From contig WQVW01000001.1 in assembly GCA_009785655.1 (NCBI GenBank), forward strand, positions 1-28,077: a stretch of 28,077 nucleotides of DNA, written 5' to 3'. The stretch is from Oscillospiraceae bacterium (GTDB lineage: Bacteria; Bacillota; Clostridia; Oscillospirales; Oscillospiraceae). A program made the position numbers and the translations under genes. The number at the start of each line of letters is the position of its first letter. The stretch's first letter is position 1. Shown in pieces: positions 8,690 through 16,337 of this stretch. The notes beneath the pieces were generated by a model. It had not been told where the DNA came from, ran no database searches, and saw nothing but the letters and a program-made list of their open reading frames with translations.

Positions 8690-8717
8690 CGGTCAAGTCT
8701 TTCATCTGAACGCTGAC

Positions 8718-8746
8718 AGTATACCACGCCCGGCGCGGCATTGCAA
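8718..8746 (-). promoter_or_regulatory. Sigma-A-type promoter for the rimP-nusA operon
   Basis: On the minus strand: -35 TTGCAA, 17-base spacer, -10 TATACT, preceded by an extended -10 TGG. Transcription would start near 8711, giving a leader of about 130 bases before rimP. Confidence 0.7.
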
Positions 8747-8775
8747 GCATTTTTCAACCAAAAATAAGAAAATGT

Positions 8776-8804
8776 TTGCCATAGCGGCGAAATGATGATA
8801 ATAT
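8776..8804 (+). promoter_or_regulatory. Candidate promoter of the acidic lipoprotein gene
   Basis: TTGCCA, 17-base spacer, TAATAT on the plus strand, about 60 bases before the ATG at 8867. It stands back to back with the rimP promoter. The -10 is imperfect, so confidence is moderate. Confidence 0.45.
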
Positions 8805-8866
8805 ATCATGCGCTTGAAAAACAAATTGTCAAAAAGTCAAGCGTAAACAAGAAATGGAGAAATGAA

Positions 8867-9529
8867 ATGAAAAAGAAAATTATTGCCCTGACCCTCGCTT
8901 TGATGATGCTGCTGCCGCTGTTAGCGGCTTGCACAGACAACGATTCCGGAACAGACACAGCACCTGAAACAAACCCAGCGATTGAAGAGACGACCCCGGC
9001 TGATGAAACAACGGATGAAAATGGTGCGGACGATGCTGATGCCGACACCGATACGGATGGTGACGATACAAATGCCGGTACCATCATGAATGCGGCCCTT
9101 TCTGGTACTTTTGTTTTGGAAGATGATCCTGCATTTTCGATTACATTCAGCGAAAATGCATTCTGGATTCCGATGCCCTATTATTACATGGGCTTGCTGG
9201 ATTTAGACGGCAGCTTTTACTTCAGTGGTACTTTCGACATAAACGAAAGCAACCGTACAATTAGCCTTTCCTTCGATGAAGCAGTCATTTTAGAAAACAT
9301 AGTGGAGCTGGTATGGGTTCTGCTTGAAACGGATCCGGATATGCAAGAATTTTTTGAGGATCCAGAAATGGAAGAGCTACTCGACATAATCGTTGATGCG
9401 TCAATTGAAGCGATGGTGCCTTTCATAATGGACGAAATTTTAGAGGAACTGTCCGAACTGGTATTGACTTTTGAAGACGGCTTTGACAGACTATACACAG
9501 ATTATGGAGATGCGTTTGTTCGCCAATAG
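8867..9529 (+). CDS. Acidic lipoprotein of unknown function
   Basis: Not recognised as a named family. The start at 8867 is chosen because GGAGA lies six bases upstream and the protein then opens with a lipoprotein signal peptide (MKKKIIALTLAL..., lipobox LAAC, Cys22). The open frame runs 25 codons further upstream without signal-like sequence. After the cysteine comes an Asp/Glu/Thr-rich linker (about 25-70), typical of a flexible spacer at the outer membrane face. A folded part of about 140 residues follows, with SGTFVLEDDPAFSITFSEN, aromatic strands and very acidic helices (EFFEDPEMEELLDIIVD). The strand pattern suggests a small beta-rich domain similar to those in secreted clostridial lipoproteins. 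It ends just before a strong terminator. Confidence 0.8.
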   Translation: MKKKIIALTLALMMLLPLLAACTDNDSGTDTAPETNPAIEETTPADETTDENGADDADADTDTDGDDTNAGTIMNAALSGTFVLEDDPAFSITFSENAFWIPMPYYYMGLLDLDGSFYFSGTFDINESNRTISLSFDEAVILENIVELVWVLLETDPDMQEFFEDPEMEELLDIIVDASIEAMVPFIMDEILEELSELVLTFEDGFDRLYTDYGDAFVRQ

Positions 9530-9571
9530 TCGGCTGCGCGACTGAAAAAGATAAAAGACTTTAAAAAAGAG

Positions 9572-9607
9572 CGCCTGACCGGCATTTTGCCCGGCAGGCG
9601 TTTTTTT
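9572..9607. terminator. Strong terminator between convergent genes
   Basis: CGCCTG pairs with CAGGCG, with inner CCGG/CCGG pairing, followed by seven T residues on the plus strand. An A-run precedes the stem, so it can also work on the minus strand for the gene ending at 9609. Confidence 0.9.
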
Positions 9608-9608
9608 G

Positions 9609-11912
9609 TCAAAAATCCTTCAACAAATCCAAAACATCAGTGCAGAGTTCCTCCGCTATTTCTATGTTTGCGCCTTCCGCTCTTATCCGGATAGCGTTTT
9701 TTGTCCGCAGCGGCGATATCAGCACCGTGCCGGATTGCACGCCGAATCTGATGCCGTCCGAGAATTCTGCACCCAGCTCACAGGCTGTTTTGGATAGTTC
9801 GCCCATCACTTCCGCCCTGGCGCGGGTTAATGGAACTTCACGTTCAACGTTCGCGAATGCGGGCACTTTCCGCGCCATCAAATCTGTCAGAGTGATGCCA
9901 TCTTTTTTCATCCGCGCACAGATCAATGCCCCGGCAAACACTCCGTCGTGCAACGGGCGCAAATTTCTGTAGAGTGCTTCCGCTTCGTCACCATCACGCC
10001 CCAGTCGATAGATTTCCGCGTGATACGGTTCGGCGAGCGTCTCAATTGCCGCCGGCGCATCGAATGGGACGGCCAGTTTGCTTTGGCCGTATTCAAGTGC
10101 CAGCGCGCAAATCAGGGCTAGCATCTGTGCCGGGAGGAATTGCTGTCCGTCTTCGCCTATCGCATAGAGTGCTGTGCCGTCATTTCCGAGTGTGAAGCAC
10201 GGTCTGCCGGACGTTTGCTCCACGACTGTGCAGCCAAGAAGCGTTAACGCCTTTTTAAACACCTTGTTCTGCGATTCCTCAGCTGTGACAGACACTGCAA
10301 GCCCCTCACCGCCGCCCTCATGCGAAAATGCGTATGTCATCGCGGCGGCGGCATAGATTTCGGAAACACCGCGCAAATGCTCTGTATGGCCTATTTTGCC
10401 TGTATATGGCGCATCATCCCTGTCGGAGATTGACGATAATTCCCGTTCCAGCGCGTGGGACAGCATACTCCCAGATTTGCCGAAGCATGTGAGCTCCACA
10501 TTATCAAGACGCTGGTTTACGCAAATGGTAAACGGCAGATTCATACGCTCTCCAACAAACGACGCGCAGGACGGCAGTCCGGAATCGAACGTCAACAACT
10601 CCGCGCCACGGGCACAGATGCCGCAGCCGATTGTTTCAGCAACAATTCGGGCCGCGTCTCCGCCGAAATGGCCGAGGCCGACCCGTCCGAAACTCGCGGC
10701 AGCCTGACCCAGCTTTAAGCAATCCTCAACCGTCAGTTCCGTGCCCAGTCCGCCTGAAATAACGCCTCTCGCAGTGAATGACATTCCGGCCTTGATGTGC
10801 CCGTGGGTGATGCTGCTTTTCACCGTCTTCCCAGCCGGGATCTGCCGTGCCGGCCAGATATTGACAGATTCGGCAATCACCGCCTGTTCACCGATAATGG
10901 TTTCTTCGCCGATGACCGCGTCTTCGGATACGGCGGCGGATTTACCGATGACGGCGCCTTTGCATATCACCGCGCCGGCTATCACCGCCCCGTCTGAGAT
11001 GGTTGCGCCGTTGACAACGGAATCCCTGACAGTGCCGGCAATGTCGGAGTTGTCACCAATGACGGTGCGGGAGCCGATTTTGGCACCGCGCCGCAGTGTA
11101 ACGTTGCTTCCAATATACACAGGCGGCACGATAGTCACGCCCTCCGGTATCGGTGACGCGCTGTATATACCGGGGTTGACTTCCGGTGCATGGATATTGA
11201 CTTTCACCCGCCCCTCCAGCATGTCAATGGCACATCTACGATAGGCTTCCGGACTGCCGATATCGCACCAGTAGCCTTTTTGCGCCATGCCGTAGAGTCC
11301 GCGATTTTCGGCGAGTATGGCGGGGAAGAACGCTTTGCCGAAATCATACTTTTTGCCAGGCGGGACTTTGTTATTAAACAACGCGGGGGAGAGAATGTAT
11401 ATCCCGGTGTTTATTGTGTTTGTCACAACACCTTCCCACGGCGGTTTTTCTATGAACTCGGCGATCCGCCCATCTTCGCGCGTAACGACAAGGCCATATT
11501 CCAGCGGCTCTGGGTGTTCGTATAGCGCGATGGTCGCCTCTGCCATTTTTGCTTTGTGGAAGGCTATCATGTCTCTCAGGTCGAAATCGCACACACAGTC
11601 ACCAGAGATGACGAGGAAATCATCCTCCCCGATAAATTCAGCGCAAGCTCTGACGCTGCCGGCTGTTCCCAGTGCCTCACGCTCAATACTCGTGTGGAGT
11701 TTTATGCCGCGCCTGCCGGAGATATAATCAATAATCGTTTCCGGCATGAATTTAAGCGTCAGACATGCTTCGGTGACGCCGTTTTTTTCCAGAAGCTGCA
11801 GTATATACTCCAGCGCCGGGTTGTCTAACAGGCGTGCCATTGGTTTTGGTTCATTTATGCTGACAGGCCGCAGACGCGTTCCCTCGCCTCCGGCCATGAT
11901 CACTGCTTTCAC
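9609..11912 (-). CDS. Sugar-phosphate nucleotidyltransferase fused to a degenerate phosphohexomutase domain
   Basis: The GTG start at 11912 (protein begins VKAVIMAGGEGTRLRP, 767 residues) follows GGGGG by 8 bases; a longer frame would run through a palindrome. Residues 1-235 form a nucleotidyltransferase (GGEGTRLRP 8-16, SGDCVCD with Asp104, EKP 155-157) of the mannose-1-phosphate guanylyltransferase/glucose-1-phosphate type. Residues about 255-355 are hexapeptide left-handed helix repeats. Residues about 378-767 follow the alpha-D-phosphohexomutase fold, starting FTARGVISGG where active enzymes have FGTDGIRG. The usual phosphoserine loop (TASHNP), metal loop (DGDxDR) and phosphate loop (RPSGTEP) are replaced. 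It probably makes an NDP-sugar for the envelope; substrate unknown. Confidence 0.88.
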   Translation of the reverse strand: MKAVIMAGGEGTRLRPVSINEPKPMARLLDNPALEYILQLLEKNGVTEACLTLKFMPETIIDYISGRRGIKLHTSIEREALGTAGSVRACAEFIGEDDFLVISGDCVCDFDLRDMIAFHKAKMAEATIALYEHPEPLEYGLVVTREDGRIAEFIEKPPWEGVVTNTINTGIYILSPALFNNKVPPGKKYDFGKAFFPAILAENRGLYGMAQKGYWCDIGSPEAYRRCAIDMLEGRVKVNIHAPEVNPGIYSASPIPEGVTIVPPVYIGSNVTLRRGAKIGSRTVIGDNSDIAGTVRDSVVNGATISDGAVIAGAVICKGAVIGKSAAVSEDAVIGEETIIGEQAVIAESVNIWPARQIPAGKTVKSSITHGHIKAGMSFTARGVISGGLGTELTVEDCLKLGQAAASFGRVGLGHFGGDAARIVAETIGCGICARGAELLTFDSGLPSCASFVGERMNLPFTICVNQRLDNVELTCFGKSGSMLSHALERELSSISDRDDAPYTGKIGHTEHLRGVSEIYAAAAMTYAFSHEGGGEGLAVSVTAEESQNKVFKKALTLLGCTVVEQTSGRPCFTLGNDGTALYAIGEDGQQFLPAQMLALICALALEYGQSKLAVPFDAPAAIETLAEPYHAEIYRLGRDGDEAEALYRNLRPLHDGVFAGALICARMKKDGITLTDLMARKVPAFANVEREVPLTRARAEVMGELSKTACELGAEFSDGIRFGVQSGTVLISPLRTKNAIRIRAEGANIEIAEELCTDVLDLLKDF

Positions 11913-11947
11913 GATATCAACCCCCGTAATTAGATAATAAAGTACTA

Positions 11948-12008
11948 CGTTCCCGCCCGCTTCACCCCACGCGACAAGTCGCGCGGAGATCCCGTACGGG
12001 CGGGAACG
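11948..12008. repeat. 61-bp nested palindrome in the leader of the nucleotidyltransferase gene
   Basis: A perfect 12-bp outer stem (CGTTCCCGCCCG with CGGGCGGGAACG) encloses a perfect inner stem, CGCGAC/GTCGCG, with a two-base centre. It sits between the predicted promoter and the GTG start, so it would fold at the 5' end of the mRNA. Confidence 0.65.
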
Positions 12009-12014
12009 CAAGAC

Positions 12015-12043
12015 ATACTATAATTATTGGTTGATATTGTGAA
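12015..12043 (-). promoter_or_regulatory. Candidate promoter of the nucleotidyltransferase gene
   Basis: On the minus strand: TTCACA, 17-base spacer, TAGTAT. The -35 is close to consensus and the -10 is moderate. It lies between the PH-like gene and the 61-bp palindrome. Confidence 0.45.
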
Positions 12044-12064
12044 GTTTATTCGCGGCAAAGGGAT

Positions 12065-12430
12065 TTAGGGTTTTCTTTGATGCAACCCTTGCTCAATAAG
12101 TGCGATTGTTGCCTCGGGGTCATCCACACCGATGACGACCGTGTCGAAATTCTCATCTTTTATGTGTATAACAACGGCATCTTCTTTTCTTTTAAGGTCA
12201 TAAAACACATTTCTTCCTTCTTGATTAAAATATCCCCCATAATAAAAAGAATTTGCGTTAGTCCCAAAGCGTTTATCCAAAGCTTTGGGAAGGTCTTTCC
12301 ATTCCAAACCGCTTGTTACTCCGGTGATATTGCTCAAATGGATTGATACTTCACTTTTTAATGCGAAAAACTTTCTGGCGCCCTGCATGGTGATAATTAA
12401 TTGATCGTTTTCAATTTTCACTCTAGACAT
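12065..12430 (-). CDS. Small bacterial PH-like domain protein
   Basis: 121 residues, no signal peptide or membrane segment. The pattern (short N-terminal strands, a helical LEWKDLPKALDKRFG turn, then GGYFNQEGRNVFYDLKRKEDAVVIHIKDENFDTVVIGVDDPEATIALI) resembles a widespread family of small predicted bacterial pleckstrin-homology-like proteins, whose signature is a -FY/W-- R--AVVI-L--E-FDR-VI-VDDPEAT end. The function of that family is not established. AGGAG precedes the ATG at 12430. It follows ald by 32 bases and may be cotranscribed with it. Confidence 0.75.
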   Translation of the reverse strand: MSRVKIENDQLIITMQGARKFFALKSEVSIHLSNITGVTSGLEWKDLPKALDKRFGTNANSFYYGGYFNQEGRNVFYDLKRKEDAVVIHIKDENFDTVVIGVDDPEATIALIEQGLHQRKP

Positions 12431-12462
12431 TATGTATGCTCCTTTTCTTTTGTATTTTCATG

Positions 12463-13581
12463 TTAAGGGGTTGTATTCCCCACCATCGGCGTATATTCCA
12501 TGTCAAATGCTTCCGCCACTTCCCGGCAGGTGAGTTTTCCGCTGTAGGTGTTGACACCAAGCTTCAGGCCGGGGTCTGCATCGGCGGCATTTTCCAAACC
12601 CATGTCGGCAATCTTCAGGCCATAGCTTAACGTGGCGTTGGTCAGCGCAAAGGTAGAGGTTTGGCTCACCGCCCCCGGCATGTTGGCTACGCAGTAATGT
12701 ATAATACCGTCCACAACAAACGTCGGGTCGTTGTGATAAGTGATCTTAGAGGTTTCGCAGCAACCGCCTTGATCCACAGCTACGTCCACGATGACTGAAC
12801 CGGGTTTCATCTGTTTAAGATACTCTTTTTTTATAAGTTTTGGGGCTTTTGCACCGGGCACTAATACCGCACCGATGACCAGGTCAGCGTTCATTACGGC
12901 GACCTCCACCGCGGCGGGGGTTGAATAGAGTGTTTGGATGCGGTTTCCAAACACATCATCCAGATAGTACAGGCGGTCTATATTATTATCCATGATTGTC
13001 ACGTTTGCGCCAAGGCCGATGGCCACCTTCATTGCGGATACGCCCACTACGCCGCCGCCGATGATTAAGCATTCAGCATTTTTCACACCAACGGCACCGC
13101 CAAGCAGTATACCACTGCCGCCCATCGGTTTTTCCAAACAGCGCGCGCCCACTTGTATGCTAAGTTTCCCGGCAACCTCACTCATCGGCCTGAGTAGTGG
13201 CAACCCGCCTGCGGCATCCCGAATGGTTTCATATGCAACCGCTTTGACACGGCGTTCAAGCAATTCTTCTGTCAAGCGCCTATCTGCCGCTAAGTGAAGA
13301 TATGCGTAAATAATCTGGTTTTCCCGTATGAAGGGTAGCTCTGCTTCCAGCGGTTCTTTTACTTTAACGATCATGTCACAGATATTCCATATGTCTTTTG
13401 CGGCAGGCAGAATCTTCGCCCCGGCCGCTAAATACTCCTCATCCGGCAGGGAAGCACCCGCGCCCGCCCCGGCCTGCACAAAAACCTCATGCCCGTGGCT
13501 GATGTAATCCTTCACATTGCTCGGTGTCAAGCCGACACGATATTCGTTCTGCTTAGTTTCTGTCACTGTACCTACTTTCAC
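12463..13581 (-). CDS. ald: Alanine dehydrogenase
   Basis: NAD-dependent oxidative deamination of L-alanine to pyruvate and ammonia, or the reverse. The 372-residue length fits the family. Seen: Arg15 in EYRVGLTP, Lys75 in VKVKEP, His96 in YAYLHLA, the Rossmann motif IIGGGVVG (173-180), the adenosine-binding Asp in VTIMDNN, Asp270 in VDVAVDQGGCCET, and the HYCVANMPGAVSQTST block. The start is GTG with AGGGGG 7 bases upstream. It is divergent from gdpP, with about 200 bases between them. In fermenting clostridia it may assimilate or release nitrogen through alanine. Confidence 0.96.
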   Translation of the reverse strand: MKVGTVTETKQNEYRVGLTPSNVKDYISHGHEVFVQAGAGAGASLPDEEYLAAGAKILPAAKDIWNICDMIVKVKEPLEAELPFIRENQIIYAYLHLAADRRLTEELLERRVKAVAYETIRDAAGGLPLLRPMSEVAGKLSIQVGARCLEKPMGGSGILLGGAVGVKNAECLIIGGGVVGVSAMKVAIGLGANVTIMDNNIDRLYYLDDVFGNRIQTLYSTPAAVEVAVMNADLVIGAVLVPGAKAPKLIKKEYLKQMKPGSVIVDVAVDQGGCCETSKITYHNDPTFVVDGIIHYCVANMPGAVSQTSTFALTNATLSYGLKIADMGLENAADADPGLKLGVNTYSGKLTCREVAEAFDMEYTPMVGNTTP

Positions 13582-13724
13582 TGATATGCCCCCTTCTTTT
13601 GGTGATGCGCCTAAGCTGGCTATTATTTTACGGCATTTTCAAAAAAAAGGGAAGTCAAAATCAAAAATTTTACGACTTGGGTCGGATGCGGCGCATCTGC
13701 CAAGGCAGCCCGGCGATATTTGTA

Positions 13725-13753
13725 TTGTAATGAGAAAGTATATTTGGTATAAT
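13725..13753 (+). promoter_or_regulatory. Sigma-A promoter of gdpP-rplI-dnaB
   Basis: TTGTAA, 17-base spacer, perfect TATAAT with an extended -10 TGG just before it. It lies 30 bases upstream of the gdpP ATG. Confidence 0.8.
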
Positions 13754-13783
13754 ACTCTCCAACTCTTTATTAGGATGATTTCC

Positions 13784-15787
13784 ATGAACAAAAAACTGCC
13801 AAGGTTGTTTCAATCCAGCGTCAGGCTGTATTTCATGTTTCTTATCGCGTTTGCTGTAGCAACGTTTGTTATCAATGACACCAGCCGCGTTTGGGCGGGT
13901 GTCATTCAAATTGTTGTGCTTGTGTTACTGGCGCTTTATTCACGTATCAGCACGAAAATACGCACGGCGAAACTGCTGGACTATCTTGAATCCATGTCGG
14001 ACGGCATGGATATGACCGTGCGGGACACCCCGCTGCCGGTGGTTGTGTTTAATTCAGAGACCAGTGAAATTTTATGGTCGAACGAGCGATTTCAATCAAT
14101 CACCGATGATCGGGAGCATTTGTTTGAGCGGCGGATTACAGACGTGGTGCCCGGTTTTTCGCAAATCTGGCTGTTAGACGGGAAAAGCGAATGTCCAGAC
14201 GAAGTTTCTGTCGGCGACAAAACATACAAAGTGTCTGGACAGCTGGTGCGGACAGAGCGTGAATATATCGCTACAACTTACTGGGTTGACGTCACTGAAT
14301 ATGCCGCAATTAACCGTGAGTATGCGGATTCAAGGCTCGTTTCTGCGATCTTGATGCTGGATAATTATGAAGAGCTGCTGAAAGGCATGACAGAAAAGGA
14401 AAAATCAATTCTTCTGTCCGATATCGACGAAAAAATCAGCCTCTGGTCCGCAAACAGCGGGGGAAGTCTTGTGAAATTTGACAGAGACCGATACATGTTC
14501 CTATTTGAGGAGCGGGACTTTGAAGGGTTTGTTGAAGACAAATTTTCTATCCTGGATTCAGTACGCGAGTGCGAAGGTTCCGGCGGCGTTCATGCAACAC
14601 TGAGCATTGGGATAGGCAAAGACGGTACGACACCGCAAGAGAACCATGCTTTTTCCAAGCTTGGCCTTGAGATGGCACTATCTCGTGGCGGAGACCAGGC
14701 TGTTGTCAGGAACAAATTCGGTTTTGAGTTCTTCGGCGGACACTCGGCGCGGCTGGAAAAGCGGACGAAAGTGAAATCCCGCGTGATGGCAAGTGCGTTC
14801 GGCGGATTGTTGAGTGATGCTTCCACCGTATTTGTTATGAGCCATAAGCAGGCAGATTTCGACTCAATCGGTGCCGCTGCTGGTATTTGTTGTATCGCGC
14901 GCGCCAAGGGAAAAAAGGCGCGGATCGTGGTGGATATGGAGAATAATTTTGCCAAAAACCTTATCAGCCGCCTGATGGAGTCACCGGAATATAAAGATGT
15001 GTTTATTTCGGATCAAGACGCGATGGTGGAGGCGGATGCGAAGAGTCTGCTGGTTGTTGTGGATACAAGCAGGCCGGAGCAAGTGGAATCTGAACCCTTG
15101 CTGCTGTCCTGTACACGGGTGGCGGTGATCGACCACCACAGAAGGGCTGCGACCTATATAGAAAACGCGATACTGAATTTTCATGAGCCATACGCGTCGT
15201 CTACCTGTGAGCTTGTGACGGAGATGCTGCAATATCTTGTCGATACAACTGACATTCTGCGGGCAGAGTCTGAGGCACTGCTTGCCGGCATTGTGCTGGA
15301 TACGAAAAGTTTTACAATCAACACCGGCAGCAGGACATTTGAAGCCGCGTCGTATTTAAGAAGATCCGGATCCGACACGGCGGATGTAAAACGGCTGTTG
15401 CAGTCAGATTTTGAAACAGCCACGGCCCGATATGCGATTATGCGTGAGGCTGAGATTATAAGACCCGGCGTGGCACTCGCGTGGAGTGATGAGCCGCAGA
15501 ATCGCTTGACAATAGCCCAAGCATCGGATGAGCTGTTGAATATAGAGGGGGTCACCGCCTCATTCGTGTTGGCACGCAGTGGGGACGATGTGTTTGTTTC
15601 CGGCCGCAGTATCGGCGACTTGAACGTGCAGCTGGTTTTGGAAAAACTGGGCGGTGGCGGCAATAATGCCAACGCCGGGGTTCAGTTGCATTCGGCAGAT
15701 TTAAGACAGGTTGTGACAGACTTGACCTACGCCATAGATGAGTATCTGGAGATAGATGAGAAGCGCAAAACAAACACCAAAAGTTAA
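13784..15787 (+). CDS. gdpP: Membrane c-di-AMP phosphodiesterase GdpP
   Basis: Hydrolyses cyclic di-AMP to pApA at the membrane. The ATG at 13784 has AGGA 8 bases upstream; the frame is open far upstream only by chance. 667 residues. Order: two membrane helices (about 13-32 and 36-54), a degenerate PAS domain (about 80-175), a degenerate GGDEF domain (about 180-315) without a GGDEF signature, and DHH-DHHA1 (about 345-655). Catalytic motifs: HKQADFDSIG (His354, Asp358, Asp360), VVDTSRP (Asp427), IDHHRR (Asp450-His-His) and GIVLDTKSF (Asp506). The DHHA1 glycine motif reads GGGGNN (623-628) where relatives usually have GGGGH. gdpP-rplI-dnaB order is conserved in Firmicutes. Confidence 0.95.
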   Translation: MNKKLPRLFQSSVRLYFMFLIAFAVATFVINDTSRVWAGVIQIVVLVLLALYSRISTKIRTAKLLDYLESMSDGMDMTVRDTPLPVVVFNSETSEILWSNERFQSITDDREHLFERRITDVVPGFSQIWLLDGKSECPDEVSVGDKTYKVSGQLVRTEREYIATTYWVDVTEYAAINREYADSRLVSAILMLDNYEELLKGMTEKEKSILLSDIDEKISLWSANSGGSLVKFDRDRYMFLFEERDFEGFVEDKFSILDSVRECEGSGGVHATLSIGIGKDGTTPQENHAFSKLGLEMALSRGGDQAVVRNKFGFEFFGGHSARLEKRTKVKSRVMASAFGGLLSDASTVFVMSHKQADFDSIGAAAGICCIARAKGKKARIVVDMENNFAKNLISRLMESPEYKDVFISDQDAMVEADAKSLLVVVDTSRPEQVESEPLLLSCTRVAVIDHHRRAATYIENAILNFHEPYASSTCELVTEMLQYLVDTTDILRAESEALLAGIVLDTKSFTINTGSRTFEAASYLRRSGSDTADVKRLLQSDFETATARYAIMREAEIIRPGVALAWSDEPQNRLTIAQASDELLNIEGVTASFVLARSGDDVFVSGRSIGDLNVQLVLEKLGGGGNNANAGVQLHSADLRQVVTDLTYAIDEYLEIDEKRKTNTKS

Positions 15788-15804
15788 ACGCGCATGGCAC
15801 ATTT

Positions 15805-15847
15805 CACCCATAGGGGCGGCCAGTGGCCGTCCGCTATGGTGATTTTT
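15805..15847 (+). terminator. GC-rich hairpin plus T-run after gdpP
   Basis: Arms CATAG/CTATG and GGGGCGGCC/GGCCGTCC pair with small bulges around a 3-base loop, followed by GATTTTT. It can act as a partial terminator between gdpP and rplI, and it also resembles the dispersed GC-rich repeats seen elsewhere in the window. Confidence 0.55.
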
Positions 15848-15853
15848 GAGAAT

Positions 15854-15873
15854 GGACGCGCACAGCGCGCGCC
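15854..15873. repeat. GC-rich palindromic repeat upstream of rplI
   Basis: GGACGCGC pairs with GCGCGCC around a short loop, with one bulged A. It is related to the GGGCGCAC-TGCGCCC elements at 19239, 22908 and 25470. It ends just before the rplI ribosome site. Confidence 0.45.
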
Positions 15874-15888
15874 TACAGGAGGTACAAT

Positions 15889-16335
15889 ATGAAAGTGATA
15901 TTACAGAAAGATGTAAAAGGCAAGGGCAAGGCGGGGCAGCTTGTAGAGGTTTCTGACGGATATGCCAGGAACTTTCTACTGCCGCAAAAACTCGCCGTGA
16001 TTGCAACGGCAGAGAATTTGAATGTGATGAAACAGCAGGAAAAAGCCCGGCAAAAGAAGCTGGAGGCAGACAAAGCCCAGGCGATGGATATCGCGGCGAA
16101 GCTGGAGGGTGTGATCGTCAAAATCCCAGCCAAAGCCGGTGCCGGCGGGAAGCTCTTCGGCGCGGTCACTTCAATGGAGATTTCGTCTTCACTGGCAGAA
16201 CAGCACAGCATTGAAATTGAAAAGAACAAGATCGTCCAGGATGATCCTATAAAAACATTCGGCGCATTTGAAGTCAAATGCAAGCTGGGTTTTGAAATCA
16301 CCGGGGTGATACACGTTCTGATTGTTGAGAGCTAG
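15889..16335 (+). CDS. rplI: 50S ribosomal protein L9
   Basis: A 148-residue two-domain protein of the large subunit. The N-terminal domain has the signature MKVILQKDVKGKGKAGQ and VSDGYARNFLLPQKLA. A long connecting helix, rich in Lys, Glu and Gln (about 42-75), leads to a C-terminal RNA-binding domain with IPAKAGAGGKLFGAVTSMEI. AGGAGG lies about 6 bases before the ATG. It is followed by dnaB after 2 bases, the usual Firmicutes pair. Confidence 0.97.
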   Translation: MKVILQKDVKGKGKAGQLVEVSDGYARNFLLPQKLAVIATAENLNVMKQQEKARQKKLEADKAQAMDIAAKLEGVIVKIPAKAGAGGKLFGAVTSMEISSSLAEQHSIEIEKNKIVQDDPIKTFGAFEVKCKLGFEITGVIHVLIVES

Positions 16336-16337
16336 GC

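Noticed and set aside
11913..12011. 33-codon extension of the nucleotidyltransferase frame
   Set aside because: It crosses the nested palindrome and would precede the conserved KAVIMAGG start; the GTG at 11912 has its own ribosome site.
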